A stretch of 64,000 nt of DNA from Dysidea avara (Eukaryota; Porifera; Demospongiae; Dictyoceratida; Dysideidae), in the NCBI RefSeq assembly GCF_963678975.1, contig NC_089278.1:15047959-15111958 (forward strand), given 5' to 3'. A model generated the notes under the pieces. That model saw nothing but the letters and a program-made list of their open reading frames with translations. It did not search any database and had not been told where the DNA came from. This document shows, piece after piece, positions 33,461 through 46,990 of the stretch. Each line of letters opens with the position of its first letter. Positions within the stretch are counted from its first letter, which is position 1. Made by a program: the position numbers and the translations under genes.

Positions 33461-34700
33461 AGCTGCATGTGAAACTGTCATAATGACACAATACATTAGT
33501 TACCATTAAGACCACATTGTAAACTCACCATTACTTGTTCAATTTAGATCATGCTTATAATCAGCTGAGCTCACATGTGAGTAGCTACAAAGTGTGACTA
33601 TGATGTTAAGTTTACTGTGCACCACAGTAATTGTAGTTTTTTTTTTTTTTGTAATTGTATGCATTGTCGACCTGTAGATACACAATCTTCAAATTGAAGT
33701 TAGTAAAATAATAAGTCAGCTACAATTGACCGGGATCTTTTCCAAGGAAACAGGTATTATTAAAGTTGGTGACTATATACAGCAAAATAAATAAACATGT
33801 AGCATTTTTATGTAGCTATAACAGGAAGGGTATAGCTATGTTTCACAAACAAAGAATTCCGTTAAAGTGCTGTGTGATTGTATATCAATGTAATTGTTTG
33901 ATGAAAATGTTCACAGTATGCTAAGTTGTGCAGTGCTTTGCAGTCAGCTATATGATAGTGGGTGTAATGTTGGCTAAGTTGTGAGTAATACAGCAAAAAA
34001 TTAATGCTGCATGGTGCTGTTGAAAAGCATGACTTCAGAAGTAGTGGCATTAAAAATGATATAAACAGGGGCAAAATGCCGTATGTATAGAGAGCAATTA
34101 GTGTAGGGTTTCTATGAATATATTACAATTGCTTGCAGTTTTGTGACATTCTTATAGTATTTGACAATATGATGGTATAAAATATAAACTATTATTTTAA
34201 TACATCAAACTGCTGTTTAGAGATGTAATTAAATTTACTAATAATAGTACACCTACATTGTAGCAGTTAAGTTGACGTCATTTTATTATGCAGTAACTAT
34301 TAAACCAGCACCATGTATATAGTAGCAATTTCAACTTATACACTGAATGGCCTGACCAACTCAATTATCCCTCCTCTGCCCCTGTAGAGCCATATAGAGG
34401 TAAACTTCTATAAAATTGATTTAGTTAAGGCTAATGTTGTATCAACTTATATTTGGTATATGTGATTGGATTTGCAAAAAGAACAAATCAACATTGTGCT
34501 CTAACTCCTGTAGTAATGCCGGTAAAGATTCCATTACACTATGGACTTCAATGAGCTAGCAAACCCTATAAAATTGTTCTGATACCAAACTCTATACCTT
34601 TAAAATAATTATCTACGTACATTATCTCAACTAAGATTCGGATTCTTTAAAAACTGTTTGTAGTATGACAAAATAGACACAGAAGGCCATTGCTGTTATA
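33461..34700. other. Intergenic, no gene recognised
   Basis: AT-rich spacer with a T12 run near 33637; no ORF with recognisable content. Confidence 0.5.
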
Positions 34701-34955
34701 GTCACTCTCTAGAGTTCCTTGGATACATATATACACGAAATTGATGAGGAGAAAACATCCTGACGGCTTGGCGGACCCCTGTAAACGTTCGAGCGTTAAT
34801 TGGATGGCTGCAGGTTCGAGGCTGCCTAGGGATTTTTTCTCCTTTCTCCACCTTTTCAAACACACTTTCTGTAACAACTTTCAAGAGACTGTAGGATCAG
34901 GCATCAGGCGTCCTACAGACCTTCAGCACTTGCGCTGTAAAGCTTTAATAAAAAA
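34701..34955 (+). mobile_element. tRNA-related SINE, copy 2
   Basis: Collinear with 15309-15527 but carrying about 28 more bases around 'cggacccctgtaaacgttcg'. 'gcaggttcgaggctgcc' is a near-consensus pol III B box (GGTTCGANNCC). It ends in an A-rich tail 'aataaaaaaataaa'. It lies in the spacer between the two peptidase genes. Confidence 0.75.
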
Positions 34956-37828
34956 ATAAATTCTCCGATGTGAACAGCATGCAGTTGCTTCAGGAAACAA
35001 TATTCAGTTAGACAATGTAATTTTCTCAAAATTTTATGCATTAGTTAAATAATAAATGACAAAAGTTTGTCAGCATGCAGACCTCTGTTCTACTTTTAAG
35101 GTCTTAAGCAACATGCAAATATGTGTGTGTGACTAATATAGCTGTCACTTGTCATATCAATGCAGCACAGGAACAAATCTTGAGACAAAGTTTTTTCTTT
35201 CTTTCCCTTTTTTTAACTGAATGCACTAAGTACACTTACATCCCATCCTGTGTGTTGTATTAGAGTAGGTGGCTTCATTGTGGTTTGCTACATGCTTACA
35301 GCTTAGATATACCAGGAACCGCTCATCTGCATGCAGTGTGCATAAACATATAGGTGTGCACAAGTAGTTTTGCCTACAGTTTTATTGTTCTCGAGCTAGC
35401 CTAAGCTGCATGTGTTTACAGCGTTCACTAATAGTACTAAAATTTGACACCTTAAAAATCTGACAATCCAATAAGGTTTTCACCATGCACCTTCAACATC
35501 GCTCTAATCTGTGACAATGGGGTCAGTGATATACGAGGTTTCAATGTACCACAGTACTACTTTACTGGGGGATATTATTGAATTACTAAATTTTTGCTGC
35601 ATGCCTTGGTATGGCTGCATGGTATACGAAATTAAGCATCATCCTAGTTTGGAGCTTGCCAGACTGAAGTATTCAGAAAACATCACCCCACATAATTACT
35701 ACAAATTACAAAGCCTTAAAAGTCAGCATTGCTGGCTGTAAGAATGTAGCCACTTCTAGAAACATTAAAGGACTAACACCATCAAAGTGTACAGCATATC
35801 CTGTCTATAGCTACTTGTGACAGATTTCCCCAGACAACTACATCACTCCTGAGAGTGAGACATTTCATTACTAAATGATAGCAATATGACTACACTGGAC
35901 ACATCATAAGTTAGCCAACCATGCATCTTTTAGTTTTAGACCAAATATAAAATTCAAAGTCTGGCCACATGAAATAATGGCTATAGTTACAAGTGTCATA
36001 CATAATCAGGTATATAGTATCATACATATTTCCTTGGTTAAATACCGCACCTTCAATAGTAGCTGCACTTTAGTGGTGCCACAATCAATTTCGAAAATAA
36101 AGTCTTAAAAATCATTTTTGAGGGCCAATTTTGAATAGTTGCTGCATCAATATTTGGAACTAAGACAATAAACATTGTGGTGTTTAAGCGGCATAATATA
36201 TTGCACTACAGGAAGTGTCATGGAGATATCTATATATGGTTAATATAATGGTGTAGCATATCAAGTCCACAAAGAAAACTCTTGCATGAACATGAAGTTG
36301 CACACCTGCCACTTGTTTTTGTTGACAAGTATGTACAAGTTCACGGATAGAAAGAGGACTATTTGGTATGTGACACCACCATACAGGTGGTATGCAGTAC
36401 TATAATGTATGTCATATTTGTTACAACCATGCATGTACTTTTAGTAGGTAATCGGTCAGTTAATGGCTTGTAAAAATATTATAACTCAGTCTCCTATATG
36501 GTATTGTGTTTACATCATGTTGAGAAGACTACTGACTGTCACTTTGATGTTTCAAGAATAGTGTCAGATACGGTGAAAATACCATAAATGTGGAGGTGGC
36601 AATTTGGCAATGAATCTCCATAATAAGTGAAGTGATACTACTACCAGGAAAACTACTTTCAACATTATCTTTCAGCTACAAGCAGCTACATGAGCTAACA
36701 GGTAGATAATCACACCATTCTAACATCATACAAGTAGGACAAAAAAAAGGAAAATGAAATTGAGATGAAAGTTTTCAAAGAATTTCTTCACTCAGTAAAG
36801 GCACCTATATTACCAAAGAAGGAATATATGATACTGCTATCATAGTCCCATTGAACTGCTCTGTAGCAATAAGATTTGTAATGAGCCTTATCCGAAATTA
36901 TGTTACAGACATAAAATTGCCGCTGTAGTGTGGGGACGTTCGTAAAATTTGTATGGGCGACTATGTGAAGAAAATTAATGCAGTAACTTTTGAATCACTC
37001 AGGTATTGACAAAATGAAAATGCAAAGTGAACAAACAGACATCGATTTTATAGCCGCATAGTTTCAGGTTTATGAAACAAGGGGTTGAGATTGAATAGTC
37101 TTTACTGTGATATATTATATGATATGGAGTACTGTGAACTTGTTCATTAGCTAAGACATGACGAAATCATCAGGTGAATGCATGCAAATTTCTGGTAGAA
37201 ACATGTAACATATTATGTGAATTCAAAGACTCCTACAAATGCAAATTGAATAGTTTCTGTGTAGGTTAATCTAAACGGCAGTCATAAATATTAAATTGAA
37301 ATTGTGCAATTGTAAACTATATAGTGGAGTACACTTATCTCATATCATCAACAAATTAGCACTTTGGTGGTTGACCACACATCAAATAATATGACAAGGA
37401 GCTATACCAGTATGAATACTGATGTACTTATAAATGAAGTGATATTGTTGACTGTACAAGGTTTGAGGCACGTTTCAGCATCACAAGCAATGGCACACTT
37501 CTTGGGCATTAGTAAAAAATTATTAGCAGTTAAGTAAGGAGGTCTCAGGCCAATTGCCCCAGCTGCATAGGTGCTGCACTATTATACGGTCTTGACACAC
37601 AATTACCATTTTAAGGCAAGTGTTACCAAGACAACTGGTACATTACAGCTTGAATGAAGTGACAATTGTTGTGTGGATGTAGTGGTGTTCACATAAGAAG
37701 TATGTCACTAACTAATGTAGAAATGTGTGGGCTGTATGATAACATGAAGATCACTGCTATTGCTATTATTGGTTAAACAGTGCAAGTGATGTATAAGGAT
37801 TCTCCACTTTTATGGAATACAAATGTAC
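34956..37828. other. Spacer upstream of S8 peptidase B
   Basis: No gene, SINE or clear MITE recognised in about 2.9 kb. The ORF at 35511 (76 codons) has no recognisable domain. Confidence 0.5.
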
Positions 37829-37835
37829 TATAAAA
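37829..37835 (+). promoter_or_regulatory. TATA box of S8 peptidase B
   Basis: TATAAAA 79 bases upstream of the start codon; a start site near 37860 would be expected. Confidence 0.6.
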
Positions 37836-37907
37836 ACAAGCTGCTTGCATAGAGTTAGTTAGAAATAAAAATCTTTCAGCAGAGTGACTAGTTTTAGAGT
37901 TAACTCG

Positions 37908-40812
37908 ATGGCTTTGAGCAACAGAAATTTATTTGTGCTTAGTTTATTTTATACTGTAACTTGCTCAGTAGGTACACAGATGTGTACAAAACTAGTCAGC
38001 ATTGATGGAAGTTCTGCCTCCAATGACCAGGTGTTCAGCAAAGGAGTTTACCATGTCAAGACCACACTACCATCCAACTCAGCAGAGATCCAGGAATTAG
38101 TGACAACTTTGCTTAAAAACATCAGCACTGTGGAGTTTAAGAGGAAGGGGTTTACAGGAACACTGCAACCAAAACACATTAAGCAAGTAAGCGATGTCCA
38201 TTACATACATGCAAATAAGATGTATGAATAATATTTCAATTACAGCTGTGTAAGGATGAGCGAATCAAATACATCAGGCAACTGGAAAGAAGCCAAAATG
38301 AAATCAAATGTGACAAGTTGTACAAGGGTCAGAACGACTCTGCTATACCCGACAGATATATTATTATAGCAAAGGATGAGAGAGAGTCAACTGCATCTGT
38401 AAGTGATGTACCTACCACATGACACAAATGGTAACATTGTGAACTACTTACAATGCTAGTCCTACACAAGCTTTAGTGGGAGGTTTAACATATGAAGTGA
38501 CTATATAAGGGTAGAGCATATGTTGTCACTTTTAAAGGAGTATAATAATCACTGTATATTTGGTGTTGTTTGTAGATCAGCTCAGCACAGATAGCATCTG
38601 ATGACATTGATAGTTCAGTGATGATAGCTAGTGTTAAACCATTCCATGCCAAAAGAAGAGGTTTTGTGGTGAAAATGAATGAGGAAGCAGTTGATCATGT
38701 AAGCTAAACCACTTAATATGTCCTAATATGTACAGTATATGGTGATGTATAAATGGTTCTACTAACATTTGCTGTAAATGGTTTAATGGTAACTCCTATT
38801 TTAGGATAGCAATAGTAAACATTTCAATATCTTGCAGATGTGCCACAATCCCTTGGTGGATTATATTGAAGAAGACCAAGAAATCACAGTGGCATCAACA
38901 CAGTGGCATCTTGACCGAATAGATCAAAAGAGACTACCATTAAACGACCAGTATTTTGCCCCCAATGATGGCTCCAATGTAGACATCTACATTTTTGATA
39001 CTGGTATGTTGTCCATTATAACTAGCTGTTGTGATACCTGATGATTGCTATGTTTACATGGCAATAACTGACTTTGAATGTAAGCACATACCTGTTTGTT
39101 ATACAGGCATCAAGTACAACCACAGTGAATTTGACAACAACAGAGCGGTGTATTCTGGTTATGATCCAGTTGACGTACTACGTAATGATAACAGAAAAGG
39201 AGAAGACTGTCAAGGACATGGTACTCACGTGGCAGGCCTAGCTGGTGGTGCAACACATGGTGTGGCTAAGGGAGCAACACTGCATAGTGTCCGAGTATTA
39301 GACTGTAGTGGTTACGGGTCAATATCAATGATTGTGCTAGGACTAAATCATGTTGTTAATCAAGTAAGACAACAAAGATCATCAAAGAAGATGAAGGCAA
39401 TCATAAACATGTCACTGACAACAAGAAGTGGATTGTACAGTCGGGCACTGAGAGATTCTGTCACTGATGCCATTGATGCTGGGATATTAGTAGTGGCTGC
39501 TGCTGGAAACTATTACACCGATGCTTGCAAGTAAGTGCAATAATAACCAATGGTATACATTACACACATGTGTGTGACACTCTTATGTTAAAGACAACAC
39601 AAGAAATTGTTTGTATTTCCCACATTGTAAACGATGTGTGATAACAAACTATCACTTTCTTTTAGGTATTCACCTGCTTCATATCCTGATGTACTAACTG
39701 TTGGAGGAACACAGCAAAATGACAAGTTATACAACACCTTGTTCTTTGCCACCAACTATGGACCATGTGTTGACATCTTTGCACCAGGACAGCAAGTACA
39801 AAGTGCTGGTATCAATGGGGAACACAGCTACGCTACATACGATGGAACATCTCAAGCTACCCCACTAGTGAGTGGAGCTGCTGCTATCTACTGGAACATG
39901 CTACCTGACAGTGCAAACGCTACTCAAGTTAAAGATGTTCTCCTCAACTCTTGCAATAAAAGGAAACTTGACATCACTGGATTTGTCCCTCCATCCTTTG
40001 TACAGCAAACAACAAACTGTCTTCTCTACATCAAGAGTCCACCACAGAGAGTATTTTATGATATTAAAGTTGAAGATGTAGAGAAGTTAATTGAAACTAT
40101 GAAGGCACAGAAGTATGCCATGTCTTACGTACAGAGCTATAGCAATGTGGACAATGATATCCAATTTACCATTATATTCAACAAAATGGGAAACCAAAAG
40201 TTTAAAACAGTAGCATTCATCTCAGAGAATGACATAAAGCTTATTGATGACGAAGTAAGACCAAAGGGATTTCAGATAACATTTATTTATAACATAAAAC
40301 TCAATGCACCAAGTAAATTTATAGTAGTCTTCACAAAGACCAAACATACTTATGACACTTATTTTAAAATCACTTCAGAGAAGCAGTTACAAGTACACAG
40401 CAAGGAAATAGTCCAAGGTATGGCTCTCTACTCTACATCAGTTGTCATAAATTACAAGCATAACATTCCTCTCTATACCACACTATACTCTAACCAGTCC
40501 TCTGTTTCAACAAAAAAATTCTACCGGACAGGTGCTCGTACTCTAGTAGGACGTATTGACAGCCAATTTGCAAGAGGCTACTACCTCAAGCACCTTACCA
40601 GCTATATAATAAATGGCAAAGAAAAACACTCGCTAGTGTTTCACCAGCAAACCAGACCAGCAGACCAATACCACAACATGTACGGTGTAATGCCTGATGA
40701 ACTGGAGGCAACCACCACCAGACTGATAGCTGAAGGTCATATGATAAATGTTGTAGCAAGAATAGAATACTCACCAAAGAACAATCGGTACATTATCACT
40801 TATGAATCATGA
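37908..40812 (+). CDS. Secreted S8 (subtilisin/proteinase K-like) peptidase B
   Basis: Paralogue of the gene at 28719, same strand, same six-exon layout and phases. Exons 37908-38186, 38246-38398, 38576-38698, 38838-39003, 39107-39530, 39666-40812; 763 residues. The start is ATG 37908 (MALSNRNLFVLSLFYTVTCS), which opens a signal peptide. The same frame is open upstream to a GTG at 37884, which was not used. Two propeptide-like units carry 'GFTGTLQPKHIKQLC' and 'GFVVKMNEEAVDHMC'; the second ends 'VDYIEEDQEI'. The triad is intact: D239 in 'IYIFDTG', His in 'QGHGTHVAG', Ser in 'YDGTSQATP', and Asn in 'AAAGN'. The C-terminal region of about 50-residue repeats is conserved ('FTIIFNKM', 'FIVVFTKT', 'HSLVFHQQ', 'YIITYES'). 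The propeptides and tail have diverged more than the catalytic domain. Confidence 0.92.
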
Positions 40813-41620
40813 GAAATATAATCATAATTTTTATCATTTGTTTAACATTTCAGTTTTAAACTGGTTTATATTTTTAAATTTTTTTCTTGAACACATCAGT
40901 GTACTACACAGCCATATCATTATATGTACATGTCTATCTTTGTATAATTTATATGTTAAATGATCCACTAGATACAAAAATACAACTTACGGTCTCCACC
41001 ATTGTGGCAATACTATCCTGATCACCCTAGCTAAGCCTTTTCTAAATCCACTGAAGACTTTTAATCTATAAGACAATATATGCTCTGTTATAACACATTT
41101 TAAAAATCAATCACTACCATCCATAAACCGTACCACTTTTGGTCTGCTACTGCCAAGCTATGCTGTCATCCATTGTGTGTTAGTGTGTGTCCTAGATACT
41201 TTATTTTATCTATTTTCAGTCTGTTCTTGTTTCTGTCTGCGGTATTCCATGTATTACGTTCTTGGTCACTAGTCCAGTGGCGCTTGCTCCTTCACATAAA
41301 GAGGAAGGGTCTGGTCATGAAGTTGTAATAAAGGAATGTAATTAAGCAATGTCATCACAATAATGGTGGCAAGAATGGTACAACTAACACCCATACAAAG
41401 TAAGCATAGTTGTTAATAAACGGCTACTAACACACAACCAAATTATTCAGGCAGCGTCGTGAGTAAAATACAAGGCTCTTTACTACCTCCATTTTTTGCT
41501 CTTGTATAGAACACCCTATTGCTGACTACAGCCTTAATACTGTAAGAGTGTGCCCGTATATATTAAGCTGTTAAGCGCATACCCATTTCTCATACTTAAT
41601 CATGGTTGATAAGCGCATGT
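40813..41620. other. Intergenic after S8 peptidase B
   Basis: 3' flank; 'ccagtggcgcttgctccttc' and surrounding sequence look repetitive in style, but no second copy is present in the window. No gene recognised. Confidence 0.4.
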
Positions 41621-41628
41621 GGACAAAC

Positions 41629-41943
41629 TAGAGGTGCAACAATATATCGATATATCGCATATCGTATCATTTTAAGAAAATATTGCTGTATTGATACAAA
41701 GTTGAACTGTATCGAGATATCAAGTATTGTGATATATCAACATATCATAGCTTGTTGACATGGCTGACAATCAAATTATCATACTTAATGCTTCTCAAAG
41801 AAAAAAATAGCTCACTTATTTCCCTTAAAAATGACATAGACCATTGTTTAGACTCCACTTTGTATTGTGCAATATATTGCTATATCATGATACACCAGAG
41901 GCAATATATTGATACGTCTACACACTGTATCATTACAACTCTA
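41629..41943. mobile_element. hAT-type MITE with 8-base target duplication
   Basis: The 315-base element has tips TAGAGGTGCAAC and ACAACTCTA and is flanked by an exact 8-base duplication GGACAAAC (41621-41628, 41944-41951). The interior is dominated by 'atatcgatatatcg'-like repeats, typical of hAT miniature elements. 8-base duplications are diagnostic of hAT transposition. Confidence 0.88.
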
Positions 41944-42484
41944 GGACAAACACGAAGTTCCAGAAGCCATACAAGAGAAGAAATGCTAGAGGTTTGCTAA
42001 TAGTGTACAGTGCGAAATTTCACAAAGTACAAAGCCAAAATATGTACCTTTTAAAATTCTATACTTACCAAGTGAAGTGGTCTTCAGTAGTATGCTCCCA
42101 TGAAGGATTCAGTGCACAAAACTGGATTCAAAATATTGGTACATGTAATGACTGCAGTTCACACCTCCCCAAGAGAGTGAATCCATAATCACGAAGTTAT
42201 TTATTAAGCACATGCATTTAACAACTAATCACAAAATTATTTTCATGAATTTTTATTAGGCATGTGCACTTAACAACCAGACTCTGCGGTATAATCTTAA
42301 CGCATATTCACAAAACTTTGTGACAAACTCTTCCTTTCACACATTGTATAATCCTACAGTATCTATGGTACTCCAAAATAAATGTCACAAATATTACCAA
42401 TAATACAATCTGATTGGTGTTACCTGTTTTCTGTAAAATTTGAATGCTAGAGTGATGACCACCTTCCTGGGACAGGTGCTGCCA

Positions 42485-42534
42485 GACTACTTGGTCACAT
42501 GACTACTTGGTCACATGACTACTTGGTCACATGA
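42485..42534. repeat. 16-base minisatellite, three copies, each with GTCACATGAC
   Basis: 'actacttggtcacatg' three times in a row, followed by 'acgtagt'. Every unit carries TCACATGA, a palindrome-like E-box. Confidence 0.9.
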
Positions 42535-42699
42535 CGTAGTTTTGAGAATTGATCGTGTATATTGAAGCCACGGTATTGATTACTGCTGAGTTTTAACATA
42601 AGAAAAGCTTTTTAATGACACAAAGATTTTATCCAACATAGGTTACAAATCCAATGGCTCAAGAACAACTTCAACAAATGCATGTTTAGTGTCAATCTC

Positions 42700-43345
<646 letters not shown>

Positions 43346-43405
43346 ACACCATGATATTAGAGATCACAGTGACGCGAGTCACAGCAAATAATTTAGTCTC
43401 GTTCT

Positions 43406-43459
43406 CAGCCGCCCACGCGCTCGATAAGGTCTTCGCGTGATCGAGCGCGTGGGCGGCTG
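43406..43459. repeat. GC-rich perfect hairpin
   Basis: The 20-base arm 43406-43425 (cagccgcccacgcgctcgat) is the exact reverse complement of 43440-43459, with a 14-base loop. It is strikingly GC- and CpG-rich in an AT-rich window. Confidence 0.9.
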
Positions 43460-44177
43460 GGGATGAGATCTCGAATAACCCACAATCGAACACCGCGAGC
43501 AAAAATCTAGGTACCGCCAATAAAGTAGTTCAGTACGTCGTGGCGAGGTTCTAGTGTTGTATGTGACCACAGTAACAGTTCAGGTTAGTTTTAGTGTATG
43601 GTACATTAGTCTTGGTATTATGGTACTTGAACGGAACATACAAAAACGTATTTAGTTACCCAGCTTAGTTTGGCTCTTCAGTAAATCTGTAAGACCTATT
43701 GCGGCAAGGATCTCTAGAGATAGTAGATACAACACCGTGCTGCACGGAGAAATCATAAGGATAGGGAGTTATTACCTTTTTACCGCTTGTAATTGTATTG
43801 TACGTGTTATCATCACCATCACCCTGGATGTTGATCTGGACAGTTTAGATTCAAGTCAGAGTTTAGTTAGTCACTTGTATGGATCATCTACATGATTTAA
43901 TTGCTAAGTCTTGTTTTTGCATGTTAGTGTGTTAGGGGTTAATTAAATAAGTACCAGATTACTATACCATAAACAATAGCCCTGAATACATGTACATACC
44001 ATACCATATATCCAACTACTACACTGTTGGTGTATTATACAAATCGCTGAGTTGTAAAAAAAGTTCAAAGAATTGCTGGTGTGAAAAATACGCAGCCATT
44101 TCTTTGCTTCCACCCCTTTGACATCAAAGAATATGTATACCAAAAATTATGTGAGAGAATGTTTAGGTATAAACCTT
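43460..44177. other. Intergenic, no gene recognised
   Basis: Contains GC-rich then AT-rich sequence downstream of the hairpin. It may be the remnant of an element that owned the hairpin, but no second copy is visible. Confidence 0.4.
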
Positions 44178-44193
44178 GGGGGGGGGGGGGGGG
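44178..44193. repeat. G16 homopolymer
   Basis: Sixteen consecutive G; the length may be unreliable in the assembly. Confidence 0.9.
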
Positions 44194-44477
44194 ATTAGTT
44201 AATCCAGAGGGGCCAGTACCACCCCTAAATTAATCCCTGATGTCAATAAAGTAGGGTGCACTGCTAGACTGACTATTTTTCATAGAGTGCGTATTGTTTG
44301 TTCTTTGAAAGACACATACTTTTTCATAGCCCAGTTGATTTTAGTTTAAATATCGCTTATTTTTTTATCACCAATCACCAATCCTTGTTGCACTTAAATA
44401 CAAGACTCAATTTTTAAATGTATTTTTCATTCAAAAACCTTAAACATTTGCATAGAACTTGTTCTCATTTGTAAGGT

Positions 44478-44640
44478 AAAAACTAGCTGTCAGTAGTTGG
44501 AACCCTTGCCATTAGGTATGGATGTCCCTGGTTTGAATCCACATTGATGTTTTTGTGTTTCTGTATATGACTGTTCTATTAGAGTACTTTAATCATGCTA
44601 CACATGTTTGGTTTTCATAACTTCTTATCTTCGGTTAGAT
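44478..44640 (+). mobile_element. tRNA-derived SINE, degraded copy
   Basis: Aligns with 46301-46470: a tRNA-like head with 'atgtccctggtttgaatcc' (B box), then 'gatgtttttg', 'gactgttctattagagta' and 'catgcta..catgtttggtttt'. The A-box half is poorly preserved. Confidence 0.6.
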
Positions 44641-45342
44641 TTCATTTTGTACCTTGACGACTTACTGAAGAGTACGATAGGTTCTTCTATGAAGTAGTGT
44701 GTTAGAAAATACATTAGTTGTAAAAAAATCATAGAAAGAAAATTGCGGTAGTACCTTAGCTAATGTATGACTCCTAATTTTATGTAAATTGGATAATGAA
44801 TGTGTGAGTTATTTGCATGTTGTGAAAAGGAAAGTTTGAAGGAGGTTTGTACCTCAAAGATAACTGTATTAATTAATTTGTGTAGATGTCCCACTATGAG
44901 GGAATTTCCATGATAAAAATGGTCTGGAATTATGAAGCAGATGCAGTAGGAAATATGTTCTCTCATCAAGGCCTGGATACAAAGATTTTCAAATAAGATA
45001 CTATGTTGTGTAGAACAGTCAATGTGTTTTGAATGAGCCACTCGATGAGGTCTTCAAAGACAGTAGTAACTTTGGCTTATATATATACACTCCATTTATG
45101 ATACAGCCCACTCTAATATAAAAATAATGTACATTGTAAAATTGAGTGTGGGCGTTTACTATGTACAGTACATAGATGATAGAATAACATCGTGTTCCCA
45201 CATGTCAACATCTTAATACCTGAGTGTTCTCTCTTCCAGCAGTTGGCCTGCATGATATCTTGGTACAATGCTTAATACAAATAATGAAATTTATGGCTTA
45301 TCACGTGCCTATGAATTTTAAGGATGAGTCATGTATTTAGTA

Positions 45343-45504
45343 TCTGCACAAAAGCAGCCAAGCTGTGAAAAAAGGTAAAAATCTGTATTGTTAATATTTA
45401 TTAGTGTTAACATCATTGCAGCACTCCACCTATGATTTCTCAACTTTTTCACCCAGGCTTTTTAAGGCCGCACCTTTTTCACAGCTTGGCTGTTTTTGTG
45501 CAGA
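45343..45504. mobile_element. 162-base MITE with TA target sites, best copy of its family
   Basis: The ends TCTGCACAAAA and TTTTTGTGCAGA are inverted, continuing inward as 'cagccaagctgtgaaaaaag' against its complement 'cctttttcacagcttggctg'. TA flanks both tips, as for Tc1/mariner-type elements. Relatives lie at 660-748, 12960-13195 and 26402-26505. Confidence 0.85.
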
Positions 45505-45559
45505 TATCACTCCTTTTCGTAATTGCAAGTTCCAAAGCCAGCCTGTATGGTTGGTCTTG

Positions 45560-45860
45560 ACACTTCCTTTCAACTTTTTCCCCTTAACTAGCTACAGGAA
45601 TCGTCACAGACTGCATGGCTATATGTATTTACGAAGAACTGAAACAAGACGAATTTTGAAGGCACATAAATTATATCCCAATGATTGCTGTGTAGATTTG
45701 GCTCGAATTAAGAATGGGACATGTCCTACTTCCACAGCAGAAATGGTTAATTACCATTCAAGCACTATAGAGCTATGGATACATGAAAACAGCATTTTCT
45801 TGGTTCCGTAAAATGAGTATGTTGCCCACTGCACTTGGCTGCACAACACACTTGATATAG
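45560..45860 (+). repeat. Dispersed repeat sharing its 3' part with 46850-46990
   Basis: 'aaaacagcattttcttggtt' and 'gcacttggctgcacaacaca' recur as 'aaaacagctttttcttggtt' and 'gtacttggccgcacgacaca' near 46910-46985. The 135-codon ORF spanning this area begins inside a MITE and is probably not a gene. Confidence 0.5.
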
Positions 45861-45861
45861 G

Positions 45862-45908
45862 CTATTTCCATTGTCAGGGGGGGCTATTTCCATTGCCGGG
45901 GGGGTAAT
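45862..45908. repeat. Short duplication ending in G runs
   Basis: 'ctatttccattgtcaggggggg' (45864) is followed directly by 'ctatttccattgccgggggg'. Confidence 0.8.
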
Positions 45909-46300
45909 GCATTATTTATGCAATGAGTTACATATATTGTTACTTTTGTTGTAGCTAAGTAATATAACGAAATATGCTATAAAGCTGGTAATATAACTCA
46001 AGTTACTTTACTTGCAAATGTAATGCGTTACCTAAGTATTGAAGTTACTGTAGTGAATCTTATTTCATTACTACAAGTAATGAAGTTACTAACCTTGTTA
46101 CTAATCTACTGAGCCATGGATGAAGCTTTATTTCGTAGTACTCTAATAGAGCACGAGCACTTCAATACAACGCATACAGAATGTTCTAGAATTTCTACTG
46201 ATAGTAGAATTTCAATTGATAGATCTGCGAGTTATCATTCTAGTGTATTAAACCAGAACTTTCATTTATAAGGTAGAAATTAAGTGATGTTAGCAACTGA

Positions 46301-46990
46301 CAGCAGTGGCAGAGTGGTAAAGGGCTTAGGTATATAGGTGTGGAGGTCCCTGGTTCGAAACCTGGAGAATTTTTCCGATGTTTTTGCATTACTTCTGAAT
46401 GACTGTTCTATTAGAGTATCTCGATTGCACTTTTTCACATGCTTGGTTTGCTTTATATCTCCTTAGCTAATATTCTAAGTACTTTCAAACTGCAAAGGTT
46501 TGCACTACGATGGTAACTTCACGTACAGACTGATTTTCAAGTTATTTTGTCAGGCGGATTACCCTGTAGGTGTGACAACAAATCACCTTTGCAATTTTCA
46601 AAGTCGTGCATAATTCCGTTGTTCGTAGTTCAATCTGTACAAAAATTGGGCTGTAAATGTGCTGCATTATGCTCTTACTGCCCTCAAATTTTGAAGTCAA
46701 TTGGCTAAAGCATGCACGAGTTATAGGGAGTGGAGTGAAAAGAAGAAAAAGAAGCAGAAGATGAACAAAGAAAATAAGACAAACTTTGAAGACGTATATC
46801 TCAGTGATGGCTGGATAGATTCAACTCAAATTTGGAATAGGAGGTGCCCTACCCTGAGGGAGTTTCTGCAGCAAAACTAGTTAATTTCCATTAATGAATG
46901 TGTGAAAACAGCTTTTTCTTGGTTTTTGTAAAATATCCACTTGTCTGTTGTGCATCCGCACTAGCTGTACTTGGCCGCACGACACACTAT
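46301..46990 (+). mobile_element. tRNA-derived SINE, best copy, with extended body
   Basis: The head 'cagtggcagagtggtaaagg' carries a good pol III A box (TGGCAGAGTGG), and 'ccctggttcgaaacctgg' a perfect B box (GGTTCGAAACC), spaced as in tRNA-Leu/Ser-like genes. The body includes 'tgactgttctattagagta', and its later part is shared with 45560-45860. It is not a functional tRNA: the acceptor stem does not close. Confidence 0.75.

Noticed and set aside
45404-45811. 135-codon plus-strand ORF
   Set aside because: Begins inside a MITE and continues into a dispersed repeat; no domain and no splice sites.
46301-46370. Possible tRNA gene
   Set aside because: A and B boxes are good, but the acceptor stem does not pair and the sequence continues into a SINE body with a second genomic copy at 44478.
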